The notes: generated by a model not told the origin, from the sequence alone. Positions 11,187-22,034 are shown, numbered from the stretch's first letter. The stretch: 64,000 bases of DNA from Arachis hypogaea (GCF_003086295.3 NC_092038.1:103137837-103201836), one strand, 5' to 3'. Made by a program: numbers and translations.

Positions 11187-11370
11187 AGCCATTTCTGGCG
11201 TTAAACGCCGGGCTGGTGCCCATTTCTGGCGTTTAACGCCAGCTTCTTGCCCTTTTCTGGCGTTTAACGCCAGTCTGGTGCCCCTTTCTGGCGTTAAACG
11301 CCCAGAATGGTGCCAGACTGGGCGTTAAACGCCCATCTGCTAACCTTACTGGCGTTTAAACGCCAGTAGG
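11187..11370. repeat. GGCGTTTAACGCC palindrome array of element C (intact copy)
   Basis: Five or six near-perfect palindromes (GGCGTTAAACGCC, GGCGTTTAACGCC, GGCGTTTAAACGCC) occur at roughly 30-45-bp intervals, separated by TGGTGCC/CTTCTTGCCC-like linkers. It lies between the gag-protease stop and the env-like ORF, where pol would be in a complete element. Homologous arrays are found in B (24226) and E (57408). Confidence 0.88.
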
Positions 11371-11502
11371 TGCGTCCTCCAGGGTGTGCTATTTTTCTTC
11401 CTGTTTTTCATTCTGTTTTTGCTCTTTTCATTGATTTTGTGACTTCTCATAATCATCAACCTAAAAATATAAAATAACAAAAGAAAATAGTTAATTATAA
11501 AA

Positions 11503-11549
11503 CATTGGGTTGCCTCCCAACAAGCGCTTCTTTAATGTCATTAGCTTGA
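11503..11549 (-). ncRNA. Post-gag stem-loop TTGGGAGGCAACCCAA of element C
   Basis: It starts about 20 nt after the gag-protease stop at 11570. On the minus strand it reads GTCAAGCTAATGACATTAAA, then GAAGCGCTTG, then the stem-loop TTGGG-AGGCAA-CCCAA. The block is more conserved than the proteins on either side and recurs after the pol stop in A, B and D. A role in RNA stability, 3' processing or packaging is only inferred. Confidence 0.55.
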
Positions 11550-11569
11550 CAGAGGACTCTCATGGAGCC

Positions 11570-13909
11570 TCAGAAATGCTCAGAGCTATGTTGGAACCTC
11601 CCAACACCAAACTTAGAGTTTGAATGTGGGGGTTCAACACCAAACTTAGAAGTTGGTTGTGGCCTCCCAACACCAAACTTAGAGTTTGACTGTGGGGGCT
11701 CTGTTTGGCTCTGTTTTGAGAGAAGCTCTTCATGCTTCCTCTCCATGATGACAGGGGGATATCCTTGAGCCTTAAACACGAAGGATTCTTCATTCACTTG
11801 AATGATCAACTCTCCTCTATCAACATCAATCACAGCCCTTGCTGTGGCTAGGAAGGGTCTGCCAAGGATGATGGATTCATCCATGCACTTCCCAGTCTCT
11901 AGGACTATGAAATCAGTAGGGATGTAATGGTCTTCAACTTTAACCAGAACATCCTCTACAAGTCCATCGGCTTGTTTTCTTGAATTGTCTGCCATCTCTA
12001 GTGAGATTTTTGCAGCTTGCACCTCAGAGATCCCTAACTTCTCCATTACAGAGAAAGGCATGAGGTTTACACTTGACCCTAAGTCACACAAGGCCTTGTT
12101 GAAGGTCATGGTGCCTATGGTACAAGGTATTGAAAACTTCCCAGGATCCTGTCTCTTTCGAGGCAGTTTCTGCCTAGACAAGTCATCCAGTTCTTTGGTG
12201 AGCAAAGGAGGTTCATCCTCCCAAGTCTCATTTCCAAATAGCTTGTCATTTATCTTCATGATTGCTCCAAGGTATTTAGCAACTTGCTCTTCAGTGACAT
12301 ATTCATCCTCTTCAGAGGAAGAATACTCATCAGAGCTCATGAATGGCAGAAGTAAGTCCAATGGAATCTCTATGGTCTCATTTTGAGCCTCAGATTCCCA
12401 TGGTTCCTCATTGGGGAACTCATAGGAGGCCAGTGGATGTCCATTGAGGTCTTCCTCAGTGGCGTTCACTGCCTCTCCTTCCTCCCAAAATTCGGCCATG
12501 TTGATGGCCTTGCACTCTCCTTTTGGATTTTCTTCTGTATTGCTTGGAAGAGTACTAGGAGGGAGTTCAGTAATTTTCTTGCTCAGCTGACCCACTTGTC
12601 CCTCCAAATTTCTAATGGAAGACCTTGTTTCAGTCATGAAACTTTGAGTGGTTTTGATTAGATCAGAGACCATGGTTGCTAAGTCAGAGTTATTCTGCTT
12701 AGAACTCTCTATCTGTTGCTGAGAAGATGATGGAAAAGGCTTGCTATTGCTAAACCTGTTTCTTCCACCATTATTATTGTTGAAACCTTGTTGAGGTCTC
12801 TGTTGATCCTTCCATAAGAAATTTGGATGATTTCTCCATGAAGGATTATAGGTGTTTCCATAGGATTCTCCCATGTAATTCACCTCTTCCATTGAAGGGT
12901 TCTTAGGATCATAGGCTTCTTCCTCAGATGAAGCCTCCTTAGTACTGCTTGGTGCATTTTGCATTCCAGACAGACTTTGAGAAATCATATTGACTTGTTG
13001 GGTCAATATTTTGTTCTGAGCCAATATGGCATTCAGAGTGTCAATCTCAAGAACTCCTTTCTTCTGACTAGTCCCATTGTTCACAGGATTTCTTTCAGAA
13101 GTGTACATGAATTGGTTATTTGTAACCATTTCAATTAGCTCTTGAGCTTCTGTAGGCGTCTTCTTCAAATGAAGAGATCCTCCAGCAGAGCTATCCAAAG
13201 ACATTTTGGATAGTTCAGAGAGACCATCATAGAAAATACCTATGATGCTCCATTCAGAAAGCATATCAGAAGGGCACTTTCTGATTAATTGTTTGTATCT
13301 TTCCCAAGCTTCATAAAGGGATTCTCCTTTCTTCTGTCTGAAGGTTTGGACTTCCACTCTAAGCTTACTCAATTTTTGAGGTGGAAAGAACCTTGCCAAG
13401 AAGGCATTGACTATCTTTTCCCAAGAGTCCAGGCTTTCTTTAGGTTGTGAGTCCAACCATGTCCTAGCTCTGTCTCTTACAGCAAAAGGGAATAGCATAA
13501 GTCTGTAGACCTCAGGGTCAACCCCATTAGTCTTGACTGTGTCACAGATTTGCAAGAATTCAGCTAAAAATTGATGAGGATCTTCCAATGGAAGTCCATG
13601 GAACTTGCAATTCTGTTGCATTAGAGAAACTAATTGAGGCTTAAGCTCAAAGTTGTTTGCTCCAATGGCAGAGATAGAGATGCTTCTCCCATAGAAGTCG
13701 GGAGTAGGTGCAGTAAAGTCACCCAGCACCTTCCTTGCATTGTTGGTATTGTTGTTGTTTTCGGCTGCCATTTGTTCTTCTTCTTTGAAGATTTCTGTTA
13801 GGTCCTCTACAGAAAGTTGTGCTTTGGCTTCTCTTAGCTTTCTCTTCAAGGTCCTTTCAGGTTCAGGATCAGCCTCAACAAGAATGCTTTTGTCCTTGCT
13901 CCTGCTCAT
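11570..13909 (-). CDS. gag-protease polyprotein of element C, intact ORF
   Basis: This is one open frame of 779 residues from ATG at 13909. Residues about 60-290 form a retrotransposon Gag domain (FELKPQLVSLMQQN, then the AEFLQICDTVKTNGV, RTWLDSQP and FFPPQKLSKLR blocks). Residues about 360-440 are Asn/Gln-rich. The aspartic protease has its DSG/DTG-type site as CDLGSSVNLMP near residue 615, with the downstream ILGRPFLATARAVIDVD. I see no zinc knuckle. The ORF then ends in three copies of SKFGV before a stop, with no RT, RNase H or integrase. It probably assembles particles and processes itself, while other enzymes come from an autonomous relative such as B. Being open while its neighbours are broken suggests recent activity. 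Confidence 0.88.
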   Translation of the reverse strand: MSRSKDKSILVEADPEPERTLKRKLREAKAQLSVEDLTEIFKEEEQMAAENNNNTNNARKVLGDFTAPTPDFYGRSISISAIGANNFELKPQLVSLMQQNCKFHGLPLEDPHQFLAEFLQICDTVKTNGVDPEVYRLMLFPFAVRDRARTWLDSQPKESLDSWEKIVNAFLARFFPPQKLSKLRVEVQTFRQKKGESLYEAWERYKQLIRKCPSDMLSEWSIIGIFYDGLSELSKMSLDSSAGGSLHLKKTPTEAQELIEMVTNNQFMYTSERNPVNNGTSQKKGVLEIDTLNAILAQNKILTQQVNMISQSLSGMQNAPSSTKEASSEEEAYDPKNPSMEEVNYMGESYGNTYNPSWRNHPNFLWKDQQRPQQGFNNNNGGRNRFSNSKPFPSSSQQQIESSKQNNSDLATMVSDLIKTTQSFMTETRSSIRNLEGQVGQLSKKITELPPSTLPSNTEENPKGECKAINMAEFWEEGEAVNATEEDLNGHPLASYEFPNEEPWESEAQNETIEIPLDLLLPFMSSDEYSSSEEDEYVTEEQVAKYLGAIMKINDKLFGNETWEDEPPLLTKELDDLSRQKLPRKRQDPGKFSIPCTIGTMTFNKALCDLGSSVNLMPFSVMEKLGISEVQAAKISLEMADNSRKQADGLVEDVLVKVEDHYIPTDFIVLETGKCMDESIILGRPFLATARAVIDVDRGELIIQVNEESFVFKAQGYPPVIMERKHEELLSKQSQTEPPQSNSKFGVGRPQPTSKFGVEPPHSNSKFGVGRFQHSSEHF

Positions 13910-15515
13910 AAGAAAGAGAAGGGAACAAGAAAATGTGGAATCCTCTATGTCACAGTATAGAGATTCCTTTAGGTTTCAGAGGAAAAGAAAAATGGAAGAC
14001 AGAGGTAGAAAATTCGAACGTATCAAGAAAGATGGAGTTCGAATTGTGCATTAAGGAATAGTGTTAGTCCATAAATAGAAGGATGTGAGAAGAAGGGAAG
14101 TAATTTTCGAAAATTAAGTAGAAGATTTTGAAAACATTTTTGAAAAACACTAATTGATTTCGAAAATGAAAGTGGAAAAGAAATCAAGTGATTTTTGAAA
14201 AAGATTTTGAAATTAGAAATCAAAAAGATTTGATTGAAAACTATTTTGAAAAAGATGTGGTTAAGAAGATATGATTAGTTTTAAAAAGATGTGATTGAGA
14301 AGATATGATTTGAAAAATATTTTAAAAAGATTTGATTTTGAAAATTAAAAACTTGGCTAACAAGAAAAGATATGATTCAAACATTAAACCTTTCTCAACA
14401 GAAAAGGCAACATACTTGAAATGTTGAATCAAATCATTGATTGATAGCAAGTATTTTTAAAAATAGAGAGAAATTGATTTTGAAAACATATGATTGAAAA
14501 GATATGATTTGAAAAAGATTTGATTTTGAAAAAGTTTGAAAACTGAAAAAAAAAATCTGCATTAAAAACAAAATCTTCCCTCTTGTGCCATCCTGGCGTT
14601 AAACGCCCAGAATGGTGCACATTCTGGCGTTTAACGCCCAAAACTATACCCTTTTGGGCGTTAAACGCCCAACCAGGTACCCTGGCTGGCGTTTAAACGC
14701 CAGTCTGTCCTTCTTCACTGGGCGTTTTGAACGCCCAACTTTTTCTGTGTAATTCCTCTGCTGTATGTTCTGAATCTTCAATTCTCTATATTATTGACTT
14801 GAGAAGACACAAATTAAAAATATTTTTGGATTTTTAATAATAAGGAAAAATCAAAATGCAACAAGAATCAAATAACAATGCATGCAAGACACCAAACTTA
14901 GCAGTTTGTATACTACTGACACTAATGAGAATGCATATGAGACACACAAAACACTCAAGTCAAGAGAATTTAAAGATTAGAGTAAGAAATCATCAAGAAC
15001 ATCTTGAAAATCACTAAGACACATGAATGAATGCATGCAATTGACACCAAACTTAACATGAGACACTAGACTCAAACAAGAAATATTTTTGGATTTTATG
15101 ACTTTGTAATTTTTTTTTGTGCTTTTTTTTGAAAATTAAGTGGAAAAAGGTATCAAAGTTCTTAATGAGAATTCCAGGAATCAGTGCAATGCTAGTCTAA
15201 GACTCCGGTCCAGGAATTAGACATGGCTTCACAGCCAGCCAAGCTTTCAAGGAAAGCTTCGGTCCAAAACACTAGACATGGCCAATGGCCAGCCAAGCCT
15301 TAGCAGATCACTGCTCCAATAGCAAGATTGATAGAAATCAACAAGCTTTTGTGACGATAAGTTGAAACCTCGGTCCAATGAAATTAGACATGGCTTCACA
15401 GCCAGCGAGATTTCAACAGATCATCATGAAACTCTAGAATTCATTCTCAAGAACTCTGAAGAAAAAAATACCTAATCTAAGCAACAAGATGAACCGTCAG
15501 TTGTCCAAACTCAAC
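13910..15515 (-). other. Element C leader between PBS and gag
   Basis: This AT-rich untranslated leader contains repeated GATTTGAAAA/AGATATGATT-type words (about 14110-14540) and several ACACCAAACTTA words (for example 14889 and 15046). It also has three repeats of a GACATGGC(TTC)ACAGCCAGC-type block (about 15218-15410). No coding frame is credible. Confidence 0.65.
14590..14740. repeat. GGCGTTTAACGCC palindrome array in the C leader
   Basis: Five palindromes occur at about 14593, 14623, 14655, 14688 and 14720, including GGCGTTTAAACGCC and GGCGTTTTGAACGCC. This second array of the same motif lies upstream of gag, so C carries the motif in U3, leader and the gag/env interval. Confidence 0.85.
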
Positions 15516-15535
15516 AATCCCTGGCAACAGCGCCA
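15516..15535 (-). other. Primer-binding site of C (tRNA-Asp type, altered)
   Basis: The minus strand reads TGGCGCTGTTGCCAGGGATT, six bases from the LTR. It differs from the tRNA-Asp(GUC) complement TGGCGCCGTTGCCGGGGATT at two sites, both CpG to TpG or CpA. Confidence 0.8.
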
Positions 15536-15541
15536 AAAACT

Positions 15542-17229
15542 TGGTGCACGAAATTGTGATCAATACTTTTCATAAATCAAATAATCCCCGGTAATGAATC
15601 CAAAAACTTGGTGTTCAATACCATGGCATAAACACAACTTCGCACAACTAACTAGCAAGTGTACTGGGTCGTCCAAGTAATAAACCTTACGCGAGTAAGG
15701 GTCGATCCCACAGAGATTGTTGGTATGAAGCAAGCTATGGTCACCTTGTAAATCTTAGTCAGGCAAACTCAAATGGGTATAGTGATAAACGCATAAAACA
15801 TAAAGATAAAGATAGAGATACTTATGTAATTCATTGGTAGGAATTTCAGATAAGCGTATGAAGATGCTTGTCCCTTCCGTCTCTCTGCTTTCCTACTGTC
15901 TTCATCCAATCCTTCTTACTCCTTTCCATGGCAAGCTTATGCAAGGGTTTCACCGTTGTCAGTGGCTACCTCCCATCCTCTCAGTGGAAATGTTCAACGC
16001 ACCCTGTCACGGCACGGCTATCCATCTGTCGGTTCTCGATCAGGCCAGAATAGAATCCAGTGATTCTTTTGCGTCTTTCACTAACGCCCCGCCCTCAGGA
16101 GTTTGAAGCTCGTCACAGTCATTCAATCATTGAATCCTACTCAGAATACCACAGACAAGGTTAGACCTTCCGGATTCTCTTGAATTCCGCCATCAGTTCT
16201 AGCCTATACCACGAAGACTCTGATCTCACGGAATGGCTGGCTCGTTTGTCAGGCGAGCACTCGGTTGTCAGGCGATCAACCATGCATCGTGTATCAGGAA
16301 TCCAAGAGATATTCACCCAATCGAAGGTAGAACGGAGGTGGTTGTCAGTCACACGTTCATAGGTGAGAATGATGATGAGTGTCACGGATCATCACATTCA
16401 TCAAGTTGAAGAACAAGTGATATCTTAGAACAAGAACAAGCGGAATTGAATAGAAGAACAATAGTAATTGCATTAATACTCGAGGTACAGCAGAGCTCCA
16501 CACCTTAATCTATGGTGTGTAGAAACTCCACCGTTGAAAATACATAAGAACAAGAGTGATCATCGGCTTCGGTCCCAGAGAGGGAACCAGAAGAACCAAG
16601 ATGAAAATACAATAGTATAATGTCCTACTTATAGAAAACTAGTAGCCTAGGGTGTACAGAGATGAGTAAATGACATAAAAATCCACTTTCGGGCCCACTT
16701 GGTGTGTGCTTGGGCTGATCATTGAAGCATTTTCGTGTAGAGACTCTTCTTGGAGTTAAACGCCAGCTTTTATGCCAGTTTGGGCGTTTAACTCCCATTT
16801 TGGTGCCAGTTCCGGCGATTAACGCTGGGATTTCTGAGGGTGACTTTGAACGCAAGTTTGGGCCATCAAAGCTTGGGTAAAGTATGGACTATCATATATT
16901 GCTGGAAAGCCCAGGATGTCTACTTTCCAACGCCGTTGAGAGCGCGCCAATTGGGCTTCTGTAGCTTCAGAAAATCCACTTCGAGTGCAGGGAGGTCAGA
17001 ATCCAACAGCATCTGCAGTCCTTTTTAGTCTCTGAATCAGATTTTTGCTCAGGTCCCCCAATTTCAGCCAGAAAGTACCTGAAATCATAGAAAAACACAC
17101 AAACTCATAGTAAAGTCCAGAAAAGTGAATTTTAACTAAAAACTAATAAAAATATACTAAAAACTAACTAGATCATACTAAAACATACTAAAAACAATGC
17201 CAAAAAGCGTACAAATTATCCGCTCATCA
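15542..17229 (-). repeat. Element C 5' LTR (right)
   Basis: It runs from TGGTGCACGAAATTG to CCGCTCATCA and is followed by the GTTCC duplication. On the minus strand, U3 palindromes lie near 16760-16860, then the TATA-like CTATAAGTAGG near 16623-16632, which the other LTR lacks. It is flanked by the PBS at 15516, which fixes this as the 5' LTR. Confidence 0.93.
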
Positions 17230-17234
17230 GTTCC

Positions 17235-17974
17235 TATCTAAGATGTTCATTCATGCTTAATTGTGAAGGAGGTGATGATCTGTGACACTCATCACCTTCC
17301 TCAATCCATGAACGTGTGCCTGACAAACACCTCCGTTCTACATCAGATTGAATGAGCATCTCTTAGCTTCCTTAATCAGAATCTTCGTGGTATAAGCTAG
17401 AACTGATGGCGGCCACTCTTGAGGATCCGGAAAGTCTAAACCTTGTCTGTGGTATTCCGAGTAGGATTCAAGGATTGAATGGCTATGACGAGCTTCAAAC
17501 TCGCGATTGCTGGGCGTGATGACAAACGCAAAAGGATCAATGGATCCTATTCCAATATGATCGAGAACCAACAGCTGATTAGCCGTGCTGTGACAGAGCA
17601 TCTAGACCATTTTCACTGAGAGGATGGGAAGTAGCCACTGACGATGGTGACACCCTATATACAGCTTGCCATGGATGGAACTTTACAAACAATTGAGTTG
17701 AATATTACATTGCAGAAATTCAGAGGACAAAGCATCTCCAAAACTCTAACATATTCTCCATTAATAAAGTAATAATTCCTTATTACAAACACTTTTACTT
17801 CTTACAATTAAATCCAAATAACCTTATTGGCATCCTGAATAAGATTAATAAAATAAACATAGCTTGCTTCAAACCAATAATCTCCATGGGATCGACCCTT
17901 ACTCGCGTAAGGTATTACTTGGACGACCCAGTGCACTTGCTGGTTAGTTGTACGGATTGCAAATTCGTGCACCA
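17235..17974 (+). repeat. Element B 5' LTR, second part
   Basis: This continues the LTR interrupted at 3064 and matches 28081-28820. It ends GTGCACCA and is followed after six bases by the PBS. The minus-strand frame at 17338-17601 is a fortuitous open stretch. Confidence 0.93.
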
Positions 17975-17980
17975 AGTTTT

Positions 17981-18000
17981 TGGCGCCGTTGCCGGGGATT
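17981..18000 (+). other. Primer-binding site of B (tRNA-Asp, perfect)
   Basis: TGGCGCCGTTGCCGGGGATT is complementary to the 3' end of plant tRNA-Asp(GUC) with its CCA. This primer is typical of the Athila/Tat branch of Ty3/gypsy elements. Confidence 0.9.
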
Positions 18001-19018
18001 ATTCGAGTTTGAACAACTAAAGGTTTATTTTGTTGCTTAGATTAGGAATAATTTATTTTTGTTGTTATAGAGTCATTAAATTCTGAGTCCTTTATTCCTT
18101 TTTCAAGAATTCTTCAAAAATATATTATTTTTCTTTATCAATTTCTAATTTTCGTGAGTTTAGTGTCTTGTTCTAAGTTTGGTGTCAATTGCATGTTTTT
18201 CCTTGTCTTTTAATTTTTCGAATTGCATGTTCTTGTTCTTCCTTGATCTTCAATTTGTTCTTGTCAATTTTTCTTGTTTGATCTTTGGTTTGTCTTGTTC
18301 TGTGTCTTTTCTTGTTTTTCTTGTGCTTTTTCAAAACAATAGTTTTCAAAAAAATTTATTCTTATCTATAAAAATAATACATCTTTAAAATACGTTACAT
18401 TTTTAGCTCAGTTGGTTATAGCATTGGCTTATGCTCTTGGCAATTGGGTATCTTCTTTTTAAAATTTTTTCTTCAAAAATAATTTTTCTTGATTTAATCT
18501 TGTGCCAAACTTTAAGTTTGGTGTTTTCTTGTTGATCTTTCTTTAATTTTCGAAAATTTATCTTGGTTTTCTAAAAATTTTAAGTTTGGTGTTCTTTCTT
18601 TTGTTCTTGGTGTTCTTGTGAATCTTCAAGGTGTTCTTGAGTCTTTCTTGTGTTTTGATTTTAAAATTTTTAAGTTTGGTGTTCCTTGGTGTTTTCCCTC
18701 CAAAATTTTCGAAAATAAGGAGCATTAGATCTAAAAAATTTTAAGTCTTGTGTCTTTTATGTGTTTTTCTCTTTCATCATAAAATTCAAAATTCAAAAAA
18801 AATATATCTTTTTCAAAAATATCCTAACCACTTTCTCTCTCCTCAAATTTTCGAAAATCTTCATAAAAGTTTTCAAATTTTTAATTTTCTTTCTTTCTTT
18901 ATTTTATTTTTATTTCAATTTTTTTTATTTTATTCTATTTCAAAAATCAATTTTCTTTATATAATAAATGAAATAAAACAGACAATATCAACATCTATAT
19001 CATCTCCCTTGCTCCATC
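18001..19018 (+). other. Element B leader with repeated AAGTTTGGTGT words and a tRNA-like half
   Basis: This T-rich untranslated leader holds AAGTTTGGTGT at about 18175, 18514, 18581 and 18671. At 18403-18414 there is TAGCTCAGTTGG, a perfect tRNA A-box-like D-arm, but no T-arm or B box follows. Small open frames (18179-18388, 18748-19047) are low-complexity and are not called. Confidence 0.65.
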
Positions 19019-19884
19019 ATGGAACTAAGTGGAAATGCACAGTCTAGGAGGACTCTGGGGTCATATGCTAACCCCACTACTGCTTCATATGGGAGTAGTA
19101 TCTGTATACCCTCCATTGGAGTTAGTAGCTTTGAGTTGAATCCTCAGCTCATTATCATGGTGCAGCAAAGCTGCTAGTATTCCGGTCTTCCACATGAAGA
19201 ACCTACAGAGTTTCTGGCACAATTTTTACAAATTGCTGACACAGTGCATGATAAGGAAGTAGATCAGGATGTCTACAGATTACTACTGTTTCCATTTGCT
19301 GTAAAAGATCAAGCTAAGAGGTGGTTAAATAACCAACCTAAGAACAGCATAAAGACATGAAAACAGCTGTCAGAAAAATTCCTGAATCACTACTTTCCTC
19401 CAAAATGGATGACACAGCTAAGGTTAAGCATCCAAGGCTTCAAACAAGGAGATAATGAATCCCTTTATGATGCCTGGGAGAGATACAGAGAGATTCTAAG
19501 AAAATGCCCTCTAAGATGTTTTCAGAGTGGGTGCAATTAGACATCTTCTACTATGGGCTTACAGAAAAAGCTCAGATTTCTCTAGGTCACTCAGCTAGTG
19601 GATCTATACATATGAGAAAAACAATTGAAGAAGCTCAAGAGCTTATTGATACAGTTGCCAGAAATCAGCATCTGTACCTAAGCAGTGAATCTTCCATGAA
19701 AGAAGAAGCTAAAATAGTAACTGCTAAACTCAGTCCTGTAGATCAGGCTAATGAATTCAATCAGCAATTAGACTTTCTAACTCAACAGCTAGCCAAATTC
19801 AAGGAAATACTACAGGAAACAAAAATGGCTAACAGGAATATGAAAGTACAGTTAAAGCAAACAGAAAAGCAACTGTCAAAATAA
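19019..19884 (+). pseudogene. Element B gag, interrupted by stops
   Basis: An ATG at 19019 opens a frame matching the Gag of C, A and D (FELNPQLIIMVQQSC at about residues 35-50). It is cut by TAG near 19174 and TGA near 19359; the second replaces a Trp that is conserved in the related Gags. Another stop (TAA) ends the clear part at 19882-19884. The longest open piece, 19504-19884, covers KTIEEAQELIDTVARNQHLY. It would have formed the particle core and is now inactive without suppression. Confidence 0.8.
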
Positions 19885-20027
19885 ATAACAGAAGAATGCC
19901 AAGCAGTTCAATTAAGAAGTGGGAAAACATTAAATACCTCACTTCAAAGCAGCAGGAAGCCAAGAAATGAACAAACGGCTACTCAAAATCCCTCTGAGGA
20001 CAATCAAAGCCCAGAGAGGAATAAGGC

Positions 20028-20200
20028 TGGCACTGAACGCCCAGACCATGCTCATTCCTGGCGTTCAACGCCAGAAACAAGCATGAATCCGGCGTTGAAC
20101 GCCCAAGGGAAGCACAGTTCTGGCATTCAGACACCAGTAACAGATAAGGAGTTGGCGTCTAACGCCACTCCAGCTTCCACCCCTGGCATTCAAACGCCAG
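20028..20200. repeat. GGCGTTnAACGCC palindromes inside the B gag-protease frame
   Basis: Motifs such as CTGGCGTTCAACGCCAG (20057-20073) occur every 30-40 bp through the linker between Gag and protease, so the array is translated here. It encodes a low-complexity peptide (PALNAQGKHSSGIQTPV) not conserved in A or D, which suggests selection or amplification at the nucleic-acid level. Confidence 0.8.
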
Positions 20201-22027
20201 TGGGGGATCAGTCACATACAAGTGCTGATAACAACCCTTCTAAAAAGGCTTCCCAACCCACTTCTACAGGTAATAAACCTACAGCAACTAAGGTTGAGGA
20301 ATACAAAGCCAAAATGCCTTATCCTCAAAAACTTTGCCAAGCGGAACAGGATAAGCAATTTGCCCGCTTTGCAAACTATCTCAGGACTCTTGAAATAAAG
20401 ATTCCATTTGCAGAAGCACTTGAGCAAATACCCTCTTATGCCAAGTTCATGAAAGAGTTCTTAAGTCATAAGAAGGATTGGAGGGAAACTGAAAAAGTTT
20501 ACCTCACTGAAGAATGCAGTGCAGTTATCCTAGAAAGCTTTCCTGAGAAGCTTAAGGATCCCGGAAGCTTTATGATACCATGCACATTAGAGGGTACTTG
20601 CACCAAGCAAGCTCTATGTGACCTTAGGGCAAGTATCAACCTAATACCTGCATCTATTATCACAAAGCTTGGTTTAACTGAAGAAGTCAAACCAACCCAG
20701 ATATGTCTTCAACTTGCTGATGGCTCCATTAAATACCCATCGGGCGTGATTGAAGACATGATTGTCAAGGTTAGGCCATTTGCCTTTCCTACTAACTTTG
20801 TGGTGCTGGAAATGGAGGAGCACAAGAGTGCAACTCTCATTCTAGGAAGACCTTTCCTAGCAACTGGCCGAACCCTCATTGACGTCCAAAAAGGGAAAGT
20901 AACCCTGAGAGTCAATGAGGAGGAGTTCAAGTTGAATGTTGTCAAAGCTATGCAACATCCAGACACCCCAAATGACTGCATGAGTGTTGATATCATTGAC
21001 TCTCTGGTAAGAGAGGTCAATATGGATGAGAGTCTCAAATCAGAGCTAGAGGACATCTTTAAAGATATTCAGCCTGATTTGGAGGAATCAGAGAGGATAA
21101 TAAAACCTCTGAAAATCCCTCAGGAAGAGGCAAAACCTCCCAAACCAGAGCTCAAACCATTACCACCATCCCTGAAATATGCATTTCTGGGAGAAGGTGA
21201 TACCTTTCCTGTAATCATAAGCTCTACCTTAGAGCCACAGGAAGAGGAAGCACTAATTCAAGTGCTAAGGACACACAAGACAGCTCTTGGGTGGTCCATC
21301 AGTGATCTTAAGGGCATTAGCCCAGCCAGATGCATGCACAAGATCCTATTGGAGGGTGACGCCAAGCCAGTGGTCCAACCACAAAGGCGGCTGAATCCAG
21401 CCATGAAGGAAGTGGTGCAGAAGGAGGTCACTAAATTACTAGAGGTTGGGATTATTTATCCTATTTCTGACAGCCCCTGGGTAAGCCCTGTCCAAGTCGT
21501 CCCTAAGAAGGGAGGCATGACAGTGGTTCATAATGAAAAAAATGAACTGGTTCCTACAAGAACAGTTACAGGGTGGTGTATGTGTATTGATTATAGAAGG
21601 CTCAATACAGCCACCAGAAAGGATCATTTTCCTTTACCATTCATAGACCAGATGCTAGAAAGACTAGCAGGTCATGAATACTACTGCTTCCTGGATGGAT
21701 ATTCAGGTTATAATCAAATTGCAGTAGATCCCCAAGATCAAGAGAAAACGGCATTCACATGTCCATCTGGAGTATTTGCATACAGAAGGATGCCATTTGG
21801 CCTGTGCAATGCACCTGCAACCTTTCAGAGGTGCATGCTCTCAATTTTCTCTGATATGGTGGAAAAATTTCTGGAAGTTTTCATGGATGACTTTTCAGTA
21901 TTTGGAGACTCATTCAGCTCCTGTCTTGACCATCTAGCACTTGTTCTAAAGAGATGCCAAGAGACTAACATGGTTTTAAACTGGGAGAAGTGTCACTTTA
22001 TGGTGACTGAAGGAATTGTCCTTGGCA
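20083..22027 (+). pseudogene. Element B protease and reverse transcriptase
   Basis: The first ATG is at 20083, but the true product is the continuation of gag. Residues about 95-130 carry the linker block ending FAEALEQIPSYAKFMKEF. The aspartic protease site reads CDLRASINLIP: the Gly of the usual DLGAS is Arg, which would probably disable it. RT follows with KLLEVGIIYPISDSPWVSPV, CIDYRRLNTATRKDHFPLPF, FGLCNAPATFQRCM and the catalytic FMDDFSVFG. One base is missing near 22027, where relatives read LGHK, so the frame closes at 22038 and RNase H continues in another frame. The gene is recently broken rather than degraded. Confidence 0.85.
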
Positions 22028-22034
22028 CAAAATT

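Larger units (their letters stand above)
3065..17229 (-). mobile_element. Element C: pol-less Athila-derived retrotransposon (gag-PR plus env-like), minus strand
   Basis: The ends are TG (3065) and CA (17229), and GTTCC flanks both sides (3060-3064, 17230-17234). LTRs are 3065-4692 (1,628 bp) and 15542-17229 (1,688 bp), differing by about 30 substitutions and a 60-bp deletion. The minus-strand order is PBS, leader, gag-protease, palindrome array, env-like ORF, hairpin/PPT. No RT, RNase H or integrase is present anywhere, so it is non-autonomous. The segment around the N gap is duplicated and is probably an assembly artefact; without it the element would be close to 10 kb. Confidence 0.92.

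Noticed and set aside
17338..17601. 87-codon frame in the B LTR and similar frames at 3357-3885, 15834-16385, 47655 and 54102
   Set aside because: Equivalent LTR copies of different families show them opened and closed at random; no coding constraint visible.
18403..18460. Possible tRNA gene
   Set aside because: Only the A-box/D-arm half is present; no T-arm, B box or acceptor pairing is visible.
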